From Saprospiraceae bacterium (GTDB lineage Bacteria > Bacteroidota > Bacteroidia > Chitinophagales > Saprospiraceae): a stretch of 42,761 nt of DNA. A model generated the notes under the pieces. That model searched no databases and had not been told where the DNA came from. It was given only the letters and a program-made list of their open reading frames with translations. The translations under genes were made by a program, and so were the position numbers. Below are positions 16,376 through 24,092 of the stretch, piece after piece (position 1 is the stretch's first letter; the number at the start of each line of letters is the position of its first letter). The DNA lies in the NCBI GenBank assembly GCA_019638385.1, contig JAHBTW010000030.1, forward strand, positions 1 to 42,761, written 5' to 3'.

Positions 16376-17406
16376 AAGTCGTTTGTTTTTACAAATTCGA
16401 GCAGCTCCACCGCAATGCCTTCGGGCGATTCGGCTGCGGGTGAAAGGGAAAAATGCCGGCCTTTGTTCATGGCCGCGAGCGAGTGTAGGTAGGTTTTGTC
16501 GTAATAAGCGAGCGCGAAGGCTGCGGCTGCCGTGTAATCGCCGGCGTCCAAAGCATTTAATGCCTGCCGCAGTTGGAGGCCGCCCAGGCGCCGGGCTATT
16601 CTTTCAAACGATTCCTGCAATTGTTCTTTCGGGAAACCGGCATACACCTCCACGAGATTGGCCAGCCGGCTTTCAAACGGGATATCCACTTCAATCATGG
16701 GCGCAATGCAAATACGCTCCCACAACTCCCCCGGAACCTGCACTTTGCCGATGGCTTTGCTTTCGCTTTCCACCCACACGAGCCGGTCGGTATCGAGCAG
16801 GAGGAGCGCTTCGAGGAGGTCGTTGCCGAATTGCTCAAAGCTCGGTTGCGGCAATTCGCCCAAGGCGCCGAATGCGGAGCCTTTGTGCCGGGCCAGCGCT
16901 TCGAGGTCTAAAATTTGCTCGCCTGCATCGCGCAGGGCATGGAGGATACGGGTTTTGCCGGCGCCGGTTTTGCCGCCCAGCACGAGGATGCGAGCGGGCC
17001 GGCTTGCTAATTGTTCCAATACATACCGCCGGTAATTTTTGTATCCGCCTTCCAGCGTCACGACATCGAACCCGGCGGTTTCCAGCAGCCAGGCCATACT
17101 GGCACTGCGTTGTCCGCCCCTCCAGCAATGAACGGCGATGCGGCGATCGGGGGCCATGCGCAGCGCATCTTCCACATATTTCCGCATGTGCCTTCCGGCA
17201 AATTCCAGCCCTTTGAGCAGCGCCTGTTCCAGTCCGACTTGTTTGTACAGCGTGCCTACTTCGGCCCGTTCGGCATCCGAAAACAGCGGTAGGTTGATCG
17301 CTCCGGGAATGCGGGCGCCCGCATACTCTGCCGGAGCGCGCACATCCAATAGCACCCGATGTTGCCGTTCGGTCAAAAATGTTTCAATATCCACTCGATT
17401 GGGCAT
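16363..17406 (-). CDS. selU: tRNA 2-selenouridine synthase
   Basis: 347-aa enzyme (MnmH/YbbB) that replaces sulfur by selenium at the wobble 2-thiouridine of tRNAs for Lys, Glu and Gln, using selenophosphate and a prenyl donor. An N-terminal rhodanese domain carries the catalytic Cys94 in HCWRGGQRSASMAW. A P-loop domain follows, with GGKTGAGKT at residues 144-152, then EALARHKGSAFG. Length is normal for the family. It is the first gene of a two-gene operon with selD. No selA or selB is present here, so selenium use may be limited to tRNA, but the rest of the genome is unseen. Confidence 0.95.
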   Translation of the reverse strand: MPNRVDIETFLTERQHRVLLDVRAPAEYAGARIPGAINLPLFSDAERAEVGTLYKQVGLEQALLKGLEFAGRHMRKYVEDALRMAPDRRIAVHCWRGGQRSASMAWLLETAGFDVVTLEGGYKNYRRYVLEQLASRPARILVLGGKTGAGKTRILHALRDAGEQILDLEALARHKGSAFGALGELPQPSFEQFGNDLLEALLLLDTDRLVWVESESKAIGKVQVPGELWERICIAPMIEVDIPFESRLANLVEVYAGFPKEQLQESFERIARRLGGLQLRQALNALDAGDYTAAAAFALAYYDKTYLHSLAAMNKGRHFSLSPAAESPEGIAVELLEFVKTNDLWTE

Positions 17407-17437
17407 GTACGCTTTTTTACTAAAGGCAAAAGTCTTC

Positions 17438-17445
17438 TATTTTTG
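17438..17445 (+). promoter_or_regulatory. promoter -7 box (TATTTTTG) for the ThDP enzyme gene
   Basis: TATTTTTG fits TAnnTTTG. A TTTT tract at 17413-17416 is 21 bp upstream, a weak match to the -33 TTTG. The box is 58 bp before the ATG at 17503, in the divergent region shared with selU. Confidence 0.4.
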
Positions 17446-17502
17446 GTGTAAGTTTATACCCCATTGCCTTTGATCCCGGAATCCATTCAAAACCAACGAC
17501 AA

Positions 17503-19230
17503 ATGAACGGTGGAAAAATAATCGCAGACGTATTAAAAATGCACGGTGTCGAAACCCTCTACACGCTGTGCGGCGGACACATAGCGCCCATCTATGTGGA
17601 GGCTGAAAAAAGCGGCATTCGCGTGGTGGATGTTCGCGATGAAGCCTCCGCCGTGTTTGCAGCCGATGCTTCCGGCCGGCTCAGCGGTATTCCCGGCGTA
17701 GCAGTCGTTACGGCCGGGCCGGGCGTGACCAATGCGGTCACGGCACTCAAAAATGCACAAATGGCACAATCGCCGCTGTTGTTGCTCGGCGGCGCTACGG
17801 CTACCTTGCTGCGCGGTCGGGGAGCGCTACAGGACATTGATCAAATGGCGCTGATAAAACCCCACGTCAAATGGGCCGTGCGAGTGGGCCGCCTGCGCGA
17901 TGTGGCCGGTGTGATAACGCGTGCCCTGCACACGGCGCTCAGCGGCGTACCCGGTCCGGTTTTTGTGGAAATTCCTGTGGACCTGCTCTACGACGAAGCT
18001 ACGGTGCGCGAGTGGTACGGCAAAAAAGGCAAAGGCGGAGATAGCATTGCCGACAAACTGATGACTTGGTACATCGAACGTCACCTCGGTAAGTTGTTCG
18101 GCGGAGTTGCGTCTGTTGACGCGCTGAAGCATCCCGCGCCGACAATTCCGATCGCCGGCGGCGGCGGTTTCAATGCGGCGGCAGTGGCATTGAAAAAAGC
18201 CCAAAAGCCGGTGTTGCTCATCGGCAGCGGCGCTATGCTGTTGCCTCGTTCCGCATCCGCGCTGTCGGACGCCGTTGGAAAATTGGGCATACCAGCCTAT
18301 CTGAGCGGCATGGCGCGCGGGCTGTTGGGGCATACCCATTCGCTGTTGCACCTGCACGAGCGCAAAAAGGCTTTGCGCGAAGCCGACCTCATCCTCCTGG
18401 CCGGCGTTCCCTGCGATTTCCGGTTAGACTATGGCAGTCACCTCAATCGCCATGCCGTAAAGATCGCCGTGAACCGTAGCCGCCGCGAATTGCACAAAAA
18501 CATCAAACCGCAGCAGGCTATTCAGGCCGATCCGGGCGCATTTTTGATCCGGCTTGCCGAAACGGCTACTGATCTGCCGGAATGGCCGGAATGGAAAGCG
18601 CATTTACACACCCTACAGGAAGGGCGCGAGCAAGAAATTGCCCGGCAGGGCGGCGCTTTGGTGAAGGGTATCAACCCCGTAACCCTGTTTATGGTGTTGG
18701 AAAAAATGTTGCCTGCCAATTCCGTTCTCATTGCCGACGGGGGCGACTTTGCCGCTACTGCCGCTTATACCTTGCGGCCCCGCAAACCCCTGGGCTGGCT
18801 CGATCCCGGCGTATTCGGCACGCTCGGCGTGGGCGGCGGATTTGCGCTCGGCGCGGCCCTGCATAATCCCGGCGACTATGTGTGGATCATCTATGGCGAC
18901 GGCAGTGCCGCGTATAGCCTGATGGAATTTGACACTTTTGCGAAAAACGGCATGAAAGTGTGCGCCATCATCGGCAACAACGGCTCCTGGGAGCAGATTG
19001 CCCGCGATCAGATCACCATGCTCGGCAGCGCCGTGGCCACTACCATGCCCCGCTCCGATTATCACCGCATTGCCGAGGCTTTTGCCGGCGCCGGCGAACG
19101 GGTGGACATGCTCGAAAGCTTTGCATGGGCCATACAACGCGCCATCGCCTCCATGGACAAAGGCGTGCCCTACATCATCAATGCAGACATCGGTTCTACC
19201 GATTTCAGAAAGGGAAGTATTTCGATGTGA
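17503..19230 (+). CDS. thiamine-diphosphate-dependent enzyme, acetolactate synthase/ILVBL (2-hydroxyacyl-CoA lyase)-like
   Basis: 575 aa from ATG 17503; a TTG 13 codons upstream is unlikely. The N-terminal Pyr domain has the catalytic Glu47 in DEASAVFAADASGRLSG, followed by VTAGPGVTNAVTALKNA. A central domain and a C-terminal ThDP-binding domain follow, the latter with GDGSAAYSLMEFDTF (Gly465) through to IIGNNGSW, the GDG-x(n)-NN motif. The stretch YSLMEFDTFAKNG then NNGSWEQIARDQ then DYHRIAEAF is closer to ILVBL/HACL-type proteins than to classical IlvB. No small regulatory subunit is adjacent. A C-C lyase or ligase on 2-hydroxy- or 2-oxoacyl substrates is plausible; the exact reaction is unknown. 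Confidence 0.8.
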   Translation: MNGGKIIADVLKMHGVETLYTLCGGHIAPIYVEAEKSGIRVVDVRDEASAVFAADASGRLSGIPGVAVVTAGPGVTNAVTALKNAQMAQSPLLLLGGATATLLRGRGALQDIDQMALIKPHVKWAVRVGRLRDVAGVITRALHTALSGVPGPVFVEIPVDLLYDEATVREWYGKKGKGGDSIADKLMTWYIERHLGKLFGGVASVDALKHPAPTIPIAGGGGFNAAAVALKKAQKPVLLIGSGAMLLPRSASALSDAVGKLGIPAYLSGMARGLLGHTHSLLHLHERKKALREADLILLAGVPCDFRLDYGSHLNRHAVKIAVNRSRRELHKNIKPQQAIQADPGAFLIRLAETATDLPEWPEWKAHLHTLQEGREQEIARQGGALVKGINPVTLFMVLEKMLPANSVLIADGGDFAATAAYTLRPRKPLGWLDPGVFGTLGVGGGFALGAALHNPGDYVWIIYGDGSAAYSLMEFDTFAKNGMKVCAIIGNNGSWEQIARDQITMLGSAVATTMPRSDYHRIAEAFAGAGERVDMLESFAWAIQRAIASMDKGVPYIINADIGSTDFRKGSISM

Positions 19231-19240
19231 AGTGAAGTAG

Positions 19241-19284
19241 AGCTGCGAGCTGCGAGTTCCGTGTCGTACTCATAGCTCGCAGCT
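19241..19284. repeat. heptamer inverted-repeat element, copy 5 (short)
   Basis: Two AGCTGCG units and AGTT, a 9-bp loop, then ACT, CATAGCT and CGCAGCT. It starts 11 bp after the ThDP enzyme stop and lies between convergent genes. Confidence 0.8.
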
Positions 19285-19303
19285 AAACGCTGTACTTATG
19301 CGC

Positions 19304-19921
19304 CTAATCCGCGCGGTATATTTCGATGTTTTCCTGTGCCGGCCGGCGTACCGGGTAATCGCCTTGGAGCGCCTCTCTTGCGGCGTACTCCGAAGGAAAC
19401 GGCCCGATGAGCACTTTGTAAGATTGGGTATCGAAACTGTAGTTGATGCCGAGCCATAGTTTACCTGCAAATTTTTCGCGGAGTTTTAATATTGCCTCGC
19501 GCGCTTTGGCTTCGGTCTTGTACTGCCCGGCTTGTGAAAACCACTCCTCCTGTATAGGTTCTTCATGCTGTTTTTTAGATTTGTCAACATCTATATCCCC
19601 TTCCTCTTCGTATGGCAGCGGCGGATTTATTATTTCAGGTAATTCAGTAATTCGTTTCTCTTCCGTTTTGACGTCCATGTATCTCATGCCGATAAAAACG
19701 ATAACACCTAGTAGTACAAGGTTCAGCAGTAAAAGCAGAGACTGCGAATCTCGTCTCCGAGGCGGGTACGGCGGATACGGATAACGCGGGTACGGCGGGT
19801 AGCGGCGATCCCACTCACCATCATAGTCGTCATCGTAATCTCTCCGGGGGGACGAACCCATCGCCCACATCAGAGGCAGCCCGAAGACTGCGGCCAGAAC
19901 GAAGAATGTGGTCATTGACAT
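19304..19921 (-). CDS. membrane-anchored SPOR-domain protein
   Basis: 205-aa protein. A hydrophobic N terminus (MSMTTFFVLAAVFGLPLMWAMG) is followed by an Asp/Arg segment and a Tyr/Pro-rich stretch of repeated YPPYP-like units (about 38-55). A membrane helix (about 61-80, LLLLLNLVLLGVIVFIGM) precedes an acidic linker and a C-terminal SPOR-like domain (about 128-195, WFSQAGQYKTEAKAREAI, SYKVLIGPFPSEYAAREAL). SPOR domains bind denuded septal peptidoglycan, so a periplasmic cell-wall role is expected. The Tyr/Pro-rich region resembles disordered linkers. It is a single-gene unit convergent with the ThDP enzyme gene. Confidence 0.75.
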   Translation of the reverse strand: MSMTTFFVLAAVFGLPLMWAMGSSPRRDYDDDYDGEWDRRYPPYPRYPYPPYPPRRRDSQSLLLLLNLVLLGVIVFIGMRYMDVKTEEKRITELPEIINPPLPYEEEGDIDVDKSKKQHEEPIQEEWFSQAGQYKTEAKAREAILKLREKFAGKLWLGINYSFDTQSYKVLIGPFPSEYAAREALQGDYPVRRPAQENIEIYRAD

Positions 19922-20054
19922 GGCCTCTCAATTTTATGGTTTGTGAAAAAAGAGCCAAAAGAATGCCACCCGAAATCCTGCTGTCAAGATCGGCGCATAA
20001 GGTATTGTGATATAGTGCCTTATAAAAGCTGAATAAAAAAAACAACCTGTCCTT

Positions 20055-20097
20055 GAACCGAAAAATTCCCCAATGGAAAAATTATTTTTTTCGGTTC
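20055..20097. repeat. 11-bp-stem hairpin in the divergent spacer
   Basis: GAACCGAAAAA (20055-20065) is perfectly inverted as TTTTTCGGTTC (20087-20097), and a further TTCGGTTTTTCGG stretch follows. It sits between the minus-strand SPOR gene and the Uma2 gene. There is no upstream gene on the plus strand to terminate, so it could be a regulatory or repeat structure. Confidence 0.5.
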
Positions 20098-20136
20098 GTT
20101 CTTTCGGTTTTTCGGCTCAATGTCGGAGTGCGCTCA

Positions 20137-20168
20137 TTTGCGATTGCCGCCGGAATGGCTTATATTTG
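20137..20168 (+). promoter_or_regulatory. Bacteroidota-type promoter for the Uma2 gene
   Basis: TTTG (20137-20140), a 20-bp spacer and TATATTTG (20161-20168) match the -33/-7 consensus TTTG-N19-21-TAnnTTTG exactly. The -7 box is 26 bp before the ATG at 20195. It is the best promoter match in the window. Confidence 0.75.
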
Positions 20169-20194
20169 CGATCACATAAAAATCGAAAAACGGT

Positions 20195-21001
20195 ATGTCT
20201 CCAATGGCAATAGCGCATCAGCAGAATCTTCACATTACTTACCCCGAAACGGACGGACAACCTATGGCCGAAAATACCCTGCAATTCGAGTGGATCGTAC
20301 TCATCAAATTAGGGCTGGAAGCCGCTTTCCGCAATCGCGATGATATATTTGTGGCAGGCGATCTCTTTTGGTACCCGGAAGAAGGGCAAAATAAAATCAG
20401 ATTGGCGCCCGACGTACTCGTGGCGGTAGGCCGACCCAAAGGTCATCGCAGTTCCTATCTCCAATGGCTGGAGGCCGGCATTGCTCCGCAAATAGTTTTT
20501 GAAATACTGTCGCCGGGCAATACCCGCACAGAGATGGAAAAGAAATTCCGGTTTTATGAAAAATACGGCGTAGAAGAATACTACATCTACGATCCCGACC
20601 ACAACGAGTTTGAAGTTTACATCCGGCAGAGCGGCTCATTGATGCCCGTTTCGCGCGCCGAATCCAGTCGGTGGACCAGCCCCTTGCTCCGCGTTCGCAT
20701 GGAATGGAGCCCCAAAACACTCACGTTGTTTCAACCTGATGGTAAGCGTTTTTTATCTTACCTTGAATTATTGGAATTCGGTGAAGTGGCAGAACAGCAG
20801 GCAGAGGCGGAGCGGGCGCGCACAAAGTTGGCGCAGCGAGTTGCCAAAAGGGAAAAGTTGCGCGCGGAGAAAGAGCAGCAACGCGCGGAGAAAGAGCAGC
20901 AACGCGCGGAGAAAGAGCAGCAACGCGCGGAAACGGCCGAGCAGCGCGCTGAACGCTTAGCCGAACAACTCCGAAAATTGGGAATAGACCCGGAGGTCTG
21001 A
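20195..21001 (+). CDS. Uma2-family (DUF820, PD-(D/E)XK fold) protein with C-terminal coiled coil
   Basis: 268-aa protein. Residues about 25-190 match the Uma2 restriction-endonuclease-like fold: AGDLFWYPEEG, then RLAPDVLVAVG (the Asp of the PD motif), PQIVFEILSPGNTRTEMEKK (the ExK-like motif) and FYEKYGVEEYYIYDPDHNEF. From about 195 to 262 there is a long charged coiled coil with three exact AEKEQQR repeats. Uma2 proteins are abundant in some bacteria and their biological role is unclear; nuclease activity is inferred from the fold only. It has its own consensus promoter and is convergent with mvaB, 4 bp apart. Confidence 0.85.
   Translation: MSPMAIAHQQNLHITYPETDGQPMAENTLQFEWIVLIKLGLEAAFRNRDDIFVAGDLFWYPEEGQNKIRLAPDVLVAVGRPKGHRSSYLQWLEAGIAPQIVFEILSPGNTRTEMEKKFRFYEKYGVEEYYIYDPDHNEFEVYIRQSGSLMPVSRAESSRWTSPLLRVRMEWSPKTLTLFQPDGKRFLSYLELLEFGEVAEQQAEAERARTKLAQRVAKREKLRAEKEQQRAEKEQQRAEKEQQRAETAEQRAERLAEQLRKLGIDPEV
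20861..20923 (+). repeat. in-gene 21-bp tandem repeat (three copies)
   Basis: Three identical 21-bp units at 20861-20881, 20882-20902 and 20903-20923, followed by a degenerate partial copy. Each encodes seven residues of the coiled coil. Because 21 is a multiple of three, copy-number change would alter coiled-coil length without breaking the frame. Confidence 0.9.
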
Positions 21002-21005
21002 GATT

Positions 21006-21851
21006 TTAAGGGAAAACCTCCTGCGACATTCGCAGCGCCGTATCCAGTGCTTGCATGTCTAAACTCAGGTCTTCTTTTTCTGCAAAATAGCTTAGCATTT
21101 TTTCGGTGGGCATGTTGCCGGTGAGGTCGTCTTTGGCCATTGGGCAGCCGCCGTAGCCTTTGAGCGCGCCGTCGAAACGCCGACAACCGCTCTCGTAAGC
21201 AGCTTCTATTTTTTCGCGCCAGGCATGGGGCAGGGTATGGAAGTGCGCGCCTATTTCGGCCTGCGGATAGGCGGGTATGAGGTTGGAAAACAGATAGCGG
21301 ATGCTTTCCGGGCCGGCCACGCCGATGGTGTCTGACAACTGAAAAATACCGATGCCTAAAGCGGCCAACCGGTCCACCCAGCGCTGCACAATGTCCACGT
21401 TCCAGGGGTCGCCGTAAGGGTTGCCGAAGCCCATAGATATGTATAAAACCAAGCGTTTACCCGTTTGCACACAAACGTTTTGTATCTCCATCACCCGTTC
21501 GAGCGATTCTTCGATGCTTGCATTGGTATTGCGCTGTTGAAAGGTTTCAGAAATAGAAAAAGGATAGCCGAGATAGCTGATGGCTGCGAATGCAGCCGCA
21601 TCGTCGGCGCCGCGTTTGTTGGCCACGATGGCCAGCAATTTGGTCGCTGTCGCGCTCAGATCAAGACCGGCGAGCACTTCAGCGGTGTCGCGCATTTGTG
21701 GAATGGCCTTGGGCGACACAAAACTCCCGAAGTCGAGGGTGTCAAAACCCACCCGGAGCAATTGGTTGAGGTAAGCAGTTTTCTTTTCGGTCGGTATAAA
21801 TTCCCGTATGCCTTGCATGGCATCTCTTGGGCATTCAATGATTTTCAACAT
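21006..21851 (-). CDS. mvaB: hydroxymethylglutaryl-CoA lyase
   Basis: 281-aa TIM-barrel lyase cleaving HMG-CoA to acetyl-CoA and acetoacetate, the last step of leucine catabolism. The N terminus IIECPRDAMQGI is the family start (normally E-x-PRD-x-x-Q), with catalytic Arg and Asp. FGSFVSPKAIPQMRD follows, and the signature near the C terminus, GALKGYGGCPMAKDDLTGN, contains the active-site Cys. HFHT gives the metal-binding histidines. Length fits the short bacterial form. It fits with the methylmalonyl-CoA decarboxylase and E2 genes in branched-chain amino acid breakdown, although it is transcribed alone. Confidence 0.92.
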   Translation of the reverse strand: MLKIIECPRDAMQGIREFIPTEKKTAYLNQLLRVGFDTLDFGSFVSPKAIPQMRDTAEVLAGLDLSATATKLLAIVANKRGADDAAAFAAISYLGYPFSISETFQQRNTNASIEESLERVMEIQNVCVQTGKRLVLYISMGFGNPYGDPWNVDIVQRWVDRLAALGIGIFQLSDTIGVAGPESIRYLFSNLIPAYPQAEIGAHFHTLPHAWREKIEAAYESGCRRFDGALKGYGGCPMAKDDLTGNMPTEKMLSYFAEKEDLSLDMQALDTALRMSQEVFP

Positions 21852-21879
21852 GCGATATATTTGTTGTGGCCGGTACGAC

Positions 21880-21908
21880 CAAAAGTAAACATATTCCGCT
21901 TACTTTTG
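21880..21908. promoter_or_regulatory. divergent -7 boxes arranged as an inverted repeat
   Basis: CAAAAGTAA (21880-21888) and TTACTTTTG (21900-21908) are perfect inverted repeats 11 bp apart. Each contains a TACTTTTG (TAnnTTTG) -7 box, one facing mvaB and one facing the small membrane protein gene. No -33 boxes are clear. Confidence 0.45.
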
Positions 21909-21930
21909 TCTGAATGCAAATGGCAATGAT

Positions 21931-22152
21931 ATGCTAAAAAATAAAATTTTTTGGACCCTCGTCGGTTTCCTGTTAGTCGGCACAGGGATTTTGGCGCTCA
22001 TGCTCAGTCTCATCGGCGTGCAATTCGCGTGGCTCGCGTGGCTGAGCAAAATCAGCCGTTTGTTTGCCTTTGTTGTGCATCTGCTGATGGTCTTGGGCGG
22101 TTTTGTGCTGATTTATTTGATGCAAAGCAATTTCCGGGGCGAAGATTCCTGA
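21931..22152 (+). CDS. small two-helix membrane protein, unknown function
   Basis: 73-aa protein with two hydrophobic helices (about residues 7-30 and 42-65) and a polar C terminus SNFRGEDS. I do not recognise a named family, although such small proteins are common in Bacteroidota. A -7 box (21901-21908) lies 22 bp upstream of the ATG, which supports expression. The gene ends 10 bp before the convergent LuxE-like gene. Confidence 0.6.
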   Translation: MLKNKIFWTLVGFLLVGTGILALMLSLIGVQFAWLAWLSKISRLFAFVVHLLMVLGGFVLIYLMQSNFRGEDS

Positions 22153-22162
22153 CCCCACTGCC

Positions 22163-23227
22163 TCACTCCACCATGAGATTGCAGCCGCGTATGTCGCTGT
22201 GATCCAAGCGCCCCAGGACTTCAAATGCGCCGTCGGGCTGCCCCCGCCCCAGATCGTCGGTTGCGATGAAACTCACTGTATCCACATTCGCTAGGTCTAT
22301 GATGTTGAGCGCACCGTTTTTGCCGGGCGCTTGTATGGCAAACGGGTCGGTAGCTTCCCGTGCCAAAACACGCATGGCCGGGCCGGGCTGGAAATATCCG
22401 CCGGTGGAATACGCCTGGGAAAGCAGTTCCGTCATGCCGTATTCCGAGTGTACGGCCGGCACGCCGAATGCCTGCCGCAACTGCTCTTGCAGCGCCTCAC
22501 GGGTGATCTCCTCTCTGCGTCCTTTCATGCCGCCGGTTTCCATCAGGATGATGCCCTCCAGGTCCATCGGGTGCTGCTCGGCCAAGTCGAGCAAAGCAAA
22601 ACTGACGCCGAGCAATATGGTGGGAATGCGGTTTTGCCGGCATTGCGAAAGCGCTTTTACCAATGCTTCCGTATCGTACAGATAAAAACCGCTTGCGGCA
22701 TAGCTCGACTGCCCGATGAAATCCTCCGCCATAAAAACCAGCGAAGAACCGCTGCGCTCCAAATACGAGGGCAAAAGCGCCAAAAAGCAATAGTCTTCGA
22801 GCGGCCCGTAGCGTTGTGCGAACGTGCGGCGCGCTTGCAGGCGATACCAGTTCGGGTCACGGAGCAGGTGCCGGCTCGCGATTTGGCCGGTAGTACCGCT
22901 GCTGGTAAATACTCGTTCCGGCGTCCATGTGCCGGTTTGAATGTCGTAATGCTTAAACAATTCGATGGGCAAAAAAGGGATTTTTTCCAGCGCATGCACC
23001 TGGCCGGGTTCGACCTGAACAAGCTCTAAATACTGTGCATACAACGGATTGTATTCGGCCTGGAACCGGAACACCTCCAGCGCCGTCGCCTCGAAGTCTT
23101 CGTCGGGGAGCGATTGGATGCGGTTTTTCAGCCGGTGGCGAATGGATTCAAAAGTCAAGGTGAACGGATTTACTAAAGGCCGGTTTCGATTCAGGATGTA
23201 AAGTTGGAAAATTTCGGGCGAAACCAT
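22163..23227 (-). CDS. LuxE-like acyl-protein synthetase / acyltransferase
   Basis: 354-aa member of the adenylate-forming superfamily related to LuxE acyl-protein synthetases. It has FTSSGTTGQIASRHL (nucleotide-binding P-loop-like motif near residue 110), FLALLPSYLERSGSSLVFMA, ILMETGGMKGRREEITRE, VHSEYGMTELLSQAYS (equivalent of the Y-G-x-T-E motif) and a C-terminal GRLDHSDIRGCNLMVE. LuxE activates fatty acids and passes them to a protein. In Bacteroidota the homologue is not linked to light production and its role is unknown. It is divergent from the DtxR regulator gene across a 47-bp spacer that holds an operator-like palindrome, so metal control is possible. Confidence 0.75.
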   Translation of the reverse strand: MVSPEIFQLYILNRNRPLVNPFTLTFESIRHRLKNRIQSLPDEDFEATALEVFRFQAEYNPLYAQYLELVQVEPGQVHALEKIPFLPIELFKHYDIQTGTWTPERVFTSSGTTGQIASRHLLRDPNWYRLQARRTFAQRYGPLEDYCFLALLPSYLERSGSSLVFMAEDFIGQSSYAASGFYLYDTEALVKALSQCRQNRIPTILLGVSFALLDLAEQHPMDLEGIILMETGGMKGRREEITREALQEQLRQAFGVPAVHSEYGMTELLSQAYSTGGYFQPGPAMRVLAREATDPFAIQAPGKNGALNIIDLANVDTVSFIATDDLGRGQPDGAFEVLGRLDHSDIRGCNLMVE

Positions 23228-23255
23228 TTCCCTTTAGCTGCCGTTTATAGGGTAT

Positions 23256-23269
23256 TTAGACAAGACTAA
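23256..23269. promoter_or_regulatory. DtxR/MntR-type operator upstream of the regulator gene
   Basis: TTAGACAAGACTAA is a 14-bp imperfect palindrome (TTAG-N6-CTAA with paired inner bases), typical of DtxR-family operators. A near-identical copy (13 of 14 bp) precedes the metal transporter operon. It ends 5 bp before the regulator ATG, so binding would block its transcription. It also lies in the spacer shared with the LuxE-like gene. Confidence 0.72.
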
Positions 23270-23274
23270 CTTTT

Positions 23275-23928
23275 ATGTTGAGCAAAAATGAAGAGGACTA
23301 CCTCAAAGAGCTGTTTCACCTCACCACCGGCGAAGAGAGCGATAATGCCGGCACCGGTCAATTGGCCGACAAGCTGGCCGTAACCCCCGCTTCTGCCAAC
23401 AATATGCTCAAAAAGCTGAAAGAAAAAGGGTTGGTCGGCTACCAGAAGTATGGCAAGTCCACCCTCACGGAAGCGGGCCGGGCCGCGGCGCTGCAACTCA
23501 TCCGCAAACACCGCCTTTGGGAAACCTTCCTCTACGAAACCTTAGATTTCTCCTGGGACGAAGTGCATGAGGTAGCCGAGCAATTGGAACACATTCGTTC
23601 CGAAAAGCTCATCGAAAAGTTGGACAAGTTTTTGGATTACCCCGAATTTGACCCCCACGGTGACCCCATTCCCGATGCGCAAGGCAATATGGCGCCTCGC
23701 AAAAAACTCACGCTGGCCGAAATTCCGGTGGGCCAAGCCTGTCGCATCATAGGCGTGCGCGACAGCTCTGCTCTGTTCCTGCAATACATCTCCGAACTGG
23801 GCCTGAGCCTCAAATCGGAAATAACCGTACTCGAAAAAATTGCTTTCGACAACTCTCTGCGCATCCTCAGCGAAGGCCGGGAGATACAAGTGTCAGAAAA
23901 GTTTTCCCTCCACGTTTTTGTGCGGTAA
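23275..23928 (+). CDS. mntR: DtxR/MntR-family metal-dependent transcriptional repressor
   Basis: 217-aa regulator. An N-terminal winged helix (about 5-60: KNEEDYLKELFHL, AVTPASANNMLKKLKEKGLV) is followed by the dimerisation/metal-binding domain. That domain carries the family residues in RKHRLWETFLYE, DEVHEVAEQLEHIRSEKL and a PEFDPHGDPIP segment. The C terminus (about 140-217) is an SH3/FeoA-like domain. DtxR relatives sense Mn2+ or Fe2+; the neighbouring Tro-type importer favours manganese (or zinc). A matching operator overlaps its own promoter and another precedes troA, indicating autoregulation and control of the importer. The metal identity is inferred. Confidence 0.9.
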   Translation: MLSKNEEDYLKELFHLTTGEESDNAGTGQLADKLAVTPASANNMLKKLKEKGLVGYQKYGKSTLTEAGRAAALQLIRKHRLWETFLYETLDFSWDEVHEVAEQLEHIRSEKLIEKLDKFLDYPEFDPHGDPIPDAQGNMAPRKKLTLAEIPVGQACRIIGVRDSSALFLQYISELGLSLKSEITVLEKIAFDNSLRILSEGREIQVSEKFSLHVFVR

Positions 23929-23952
23929 GCGACATCGTTTTTAAAAAAAATG

Positions 23953-23966
23953 TTAGATAAGACTAA
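23953..23966. promoter_or_regulatory. DtxR/MntR-type operator upstream of the troABCD operon
   Basis: TTAGATAAGACTAA differs at one base from the site before the regulator gene. It lies 20 bp upstream of the -7 box at 23986-23993, where the -33 element would be, so bound repressor would block RNA polymerase. Confidence 0.75.
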
Positions 23967-23985
23967 AAAAAATTAAACCAACTTT

Positions 23986-23993
23986 TAACTTTG
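23986..23993 (+). promoter_or_regulatory. promoter -7 box (TAACTTTG) of the metal transporter operon
   Basis: TAACTTTG fits TAnnTTTG. The start codon chosen for troA is at 24093, leaving a leader of roughly 90 nt. No canonical TTTG -33 is seen; the operator occupies that place. Confidence 0.55.
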
Positions 23994-24092
23994 GTGTTTT
24001 ATTGGTTAAAAAAATAGCCCATGTATTTATTACACCCAAACAGGAAGGCCACTCTGATCCCGTTTAACACCAAAAAACGTAGGGCTTTTCCC

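Noticed and set aside
15659..16492. 277-aa plus-strand open frame opposite selD
   Set aside because: Antisense shadow of selD, which has all its active-site motifs on the minus strand.
20195..21851. Uma2 protein next to other genes as a possible defence island
   Set aside because: Neighbours are metabolic or housekeeping (mvaB, SPOR protein), and no restriction, toxin or CRISPR gene is nearby.
22163..23227. LuxE-like gene as part of a bioluminescence operon
   Set aside because: No luxAB, luxC or luxD homologue is present; LuxE relatives are found in Bacteroidota without light emission.
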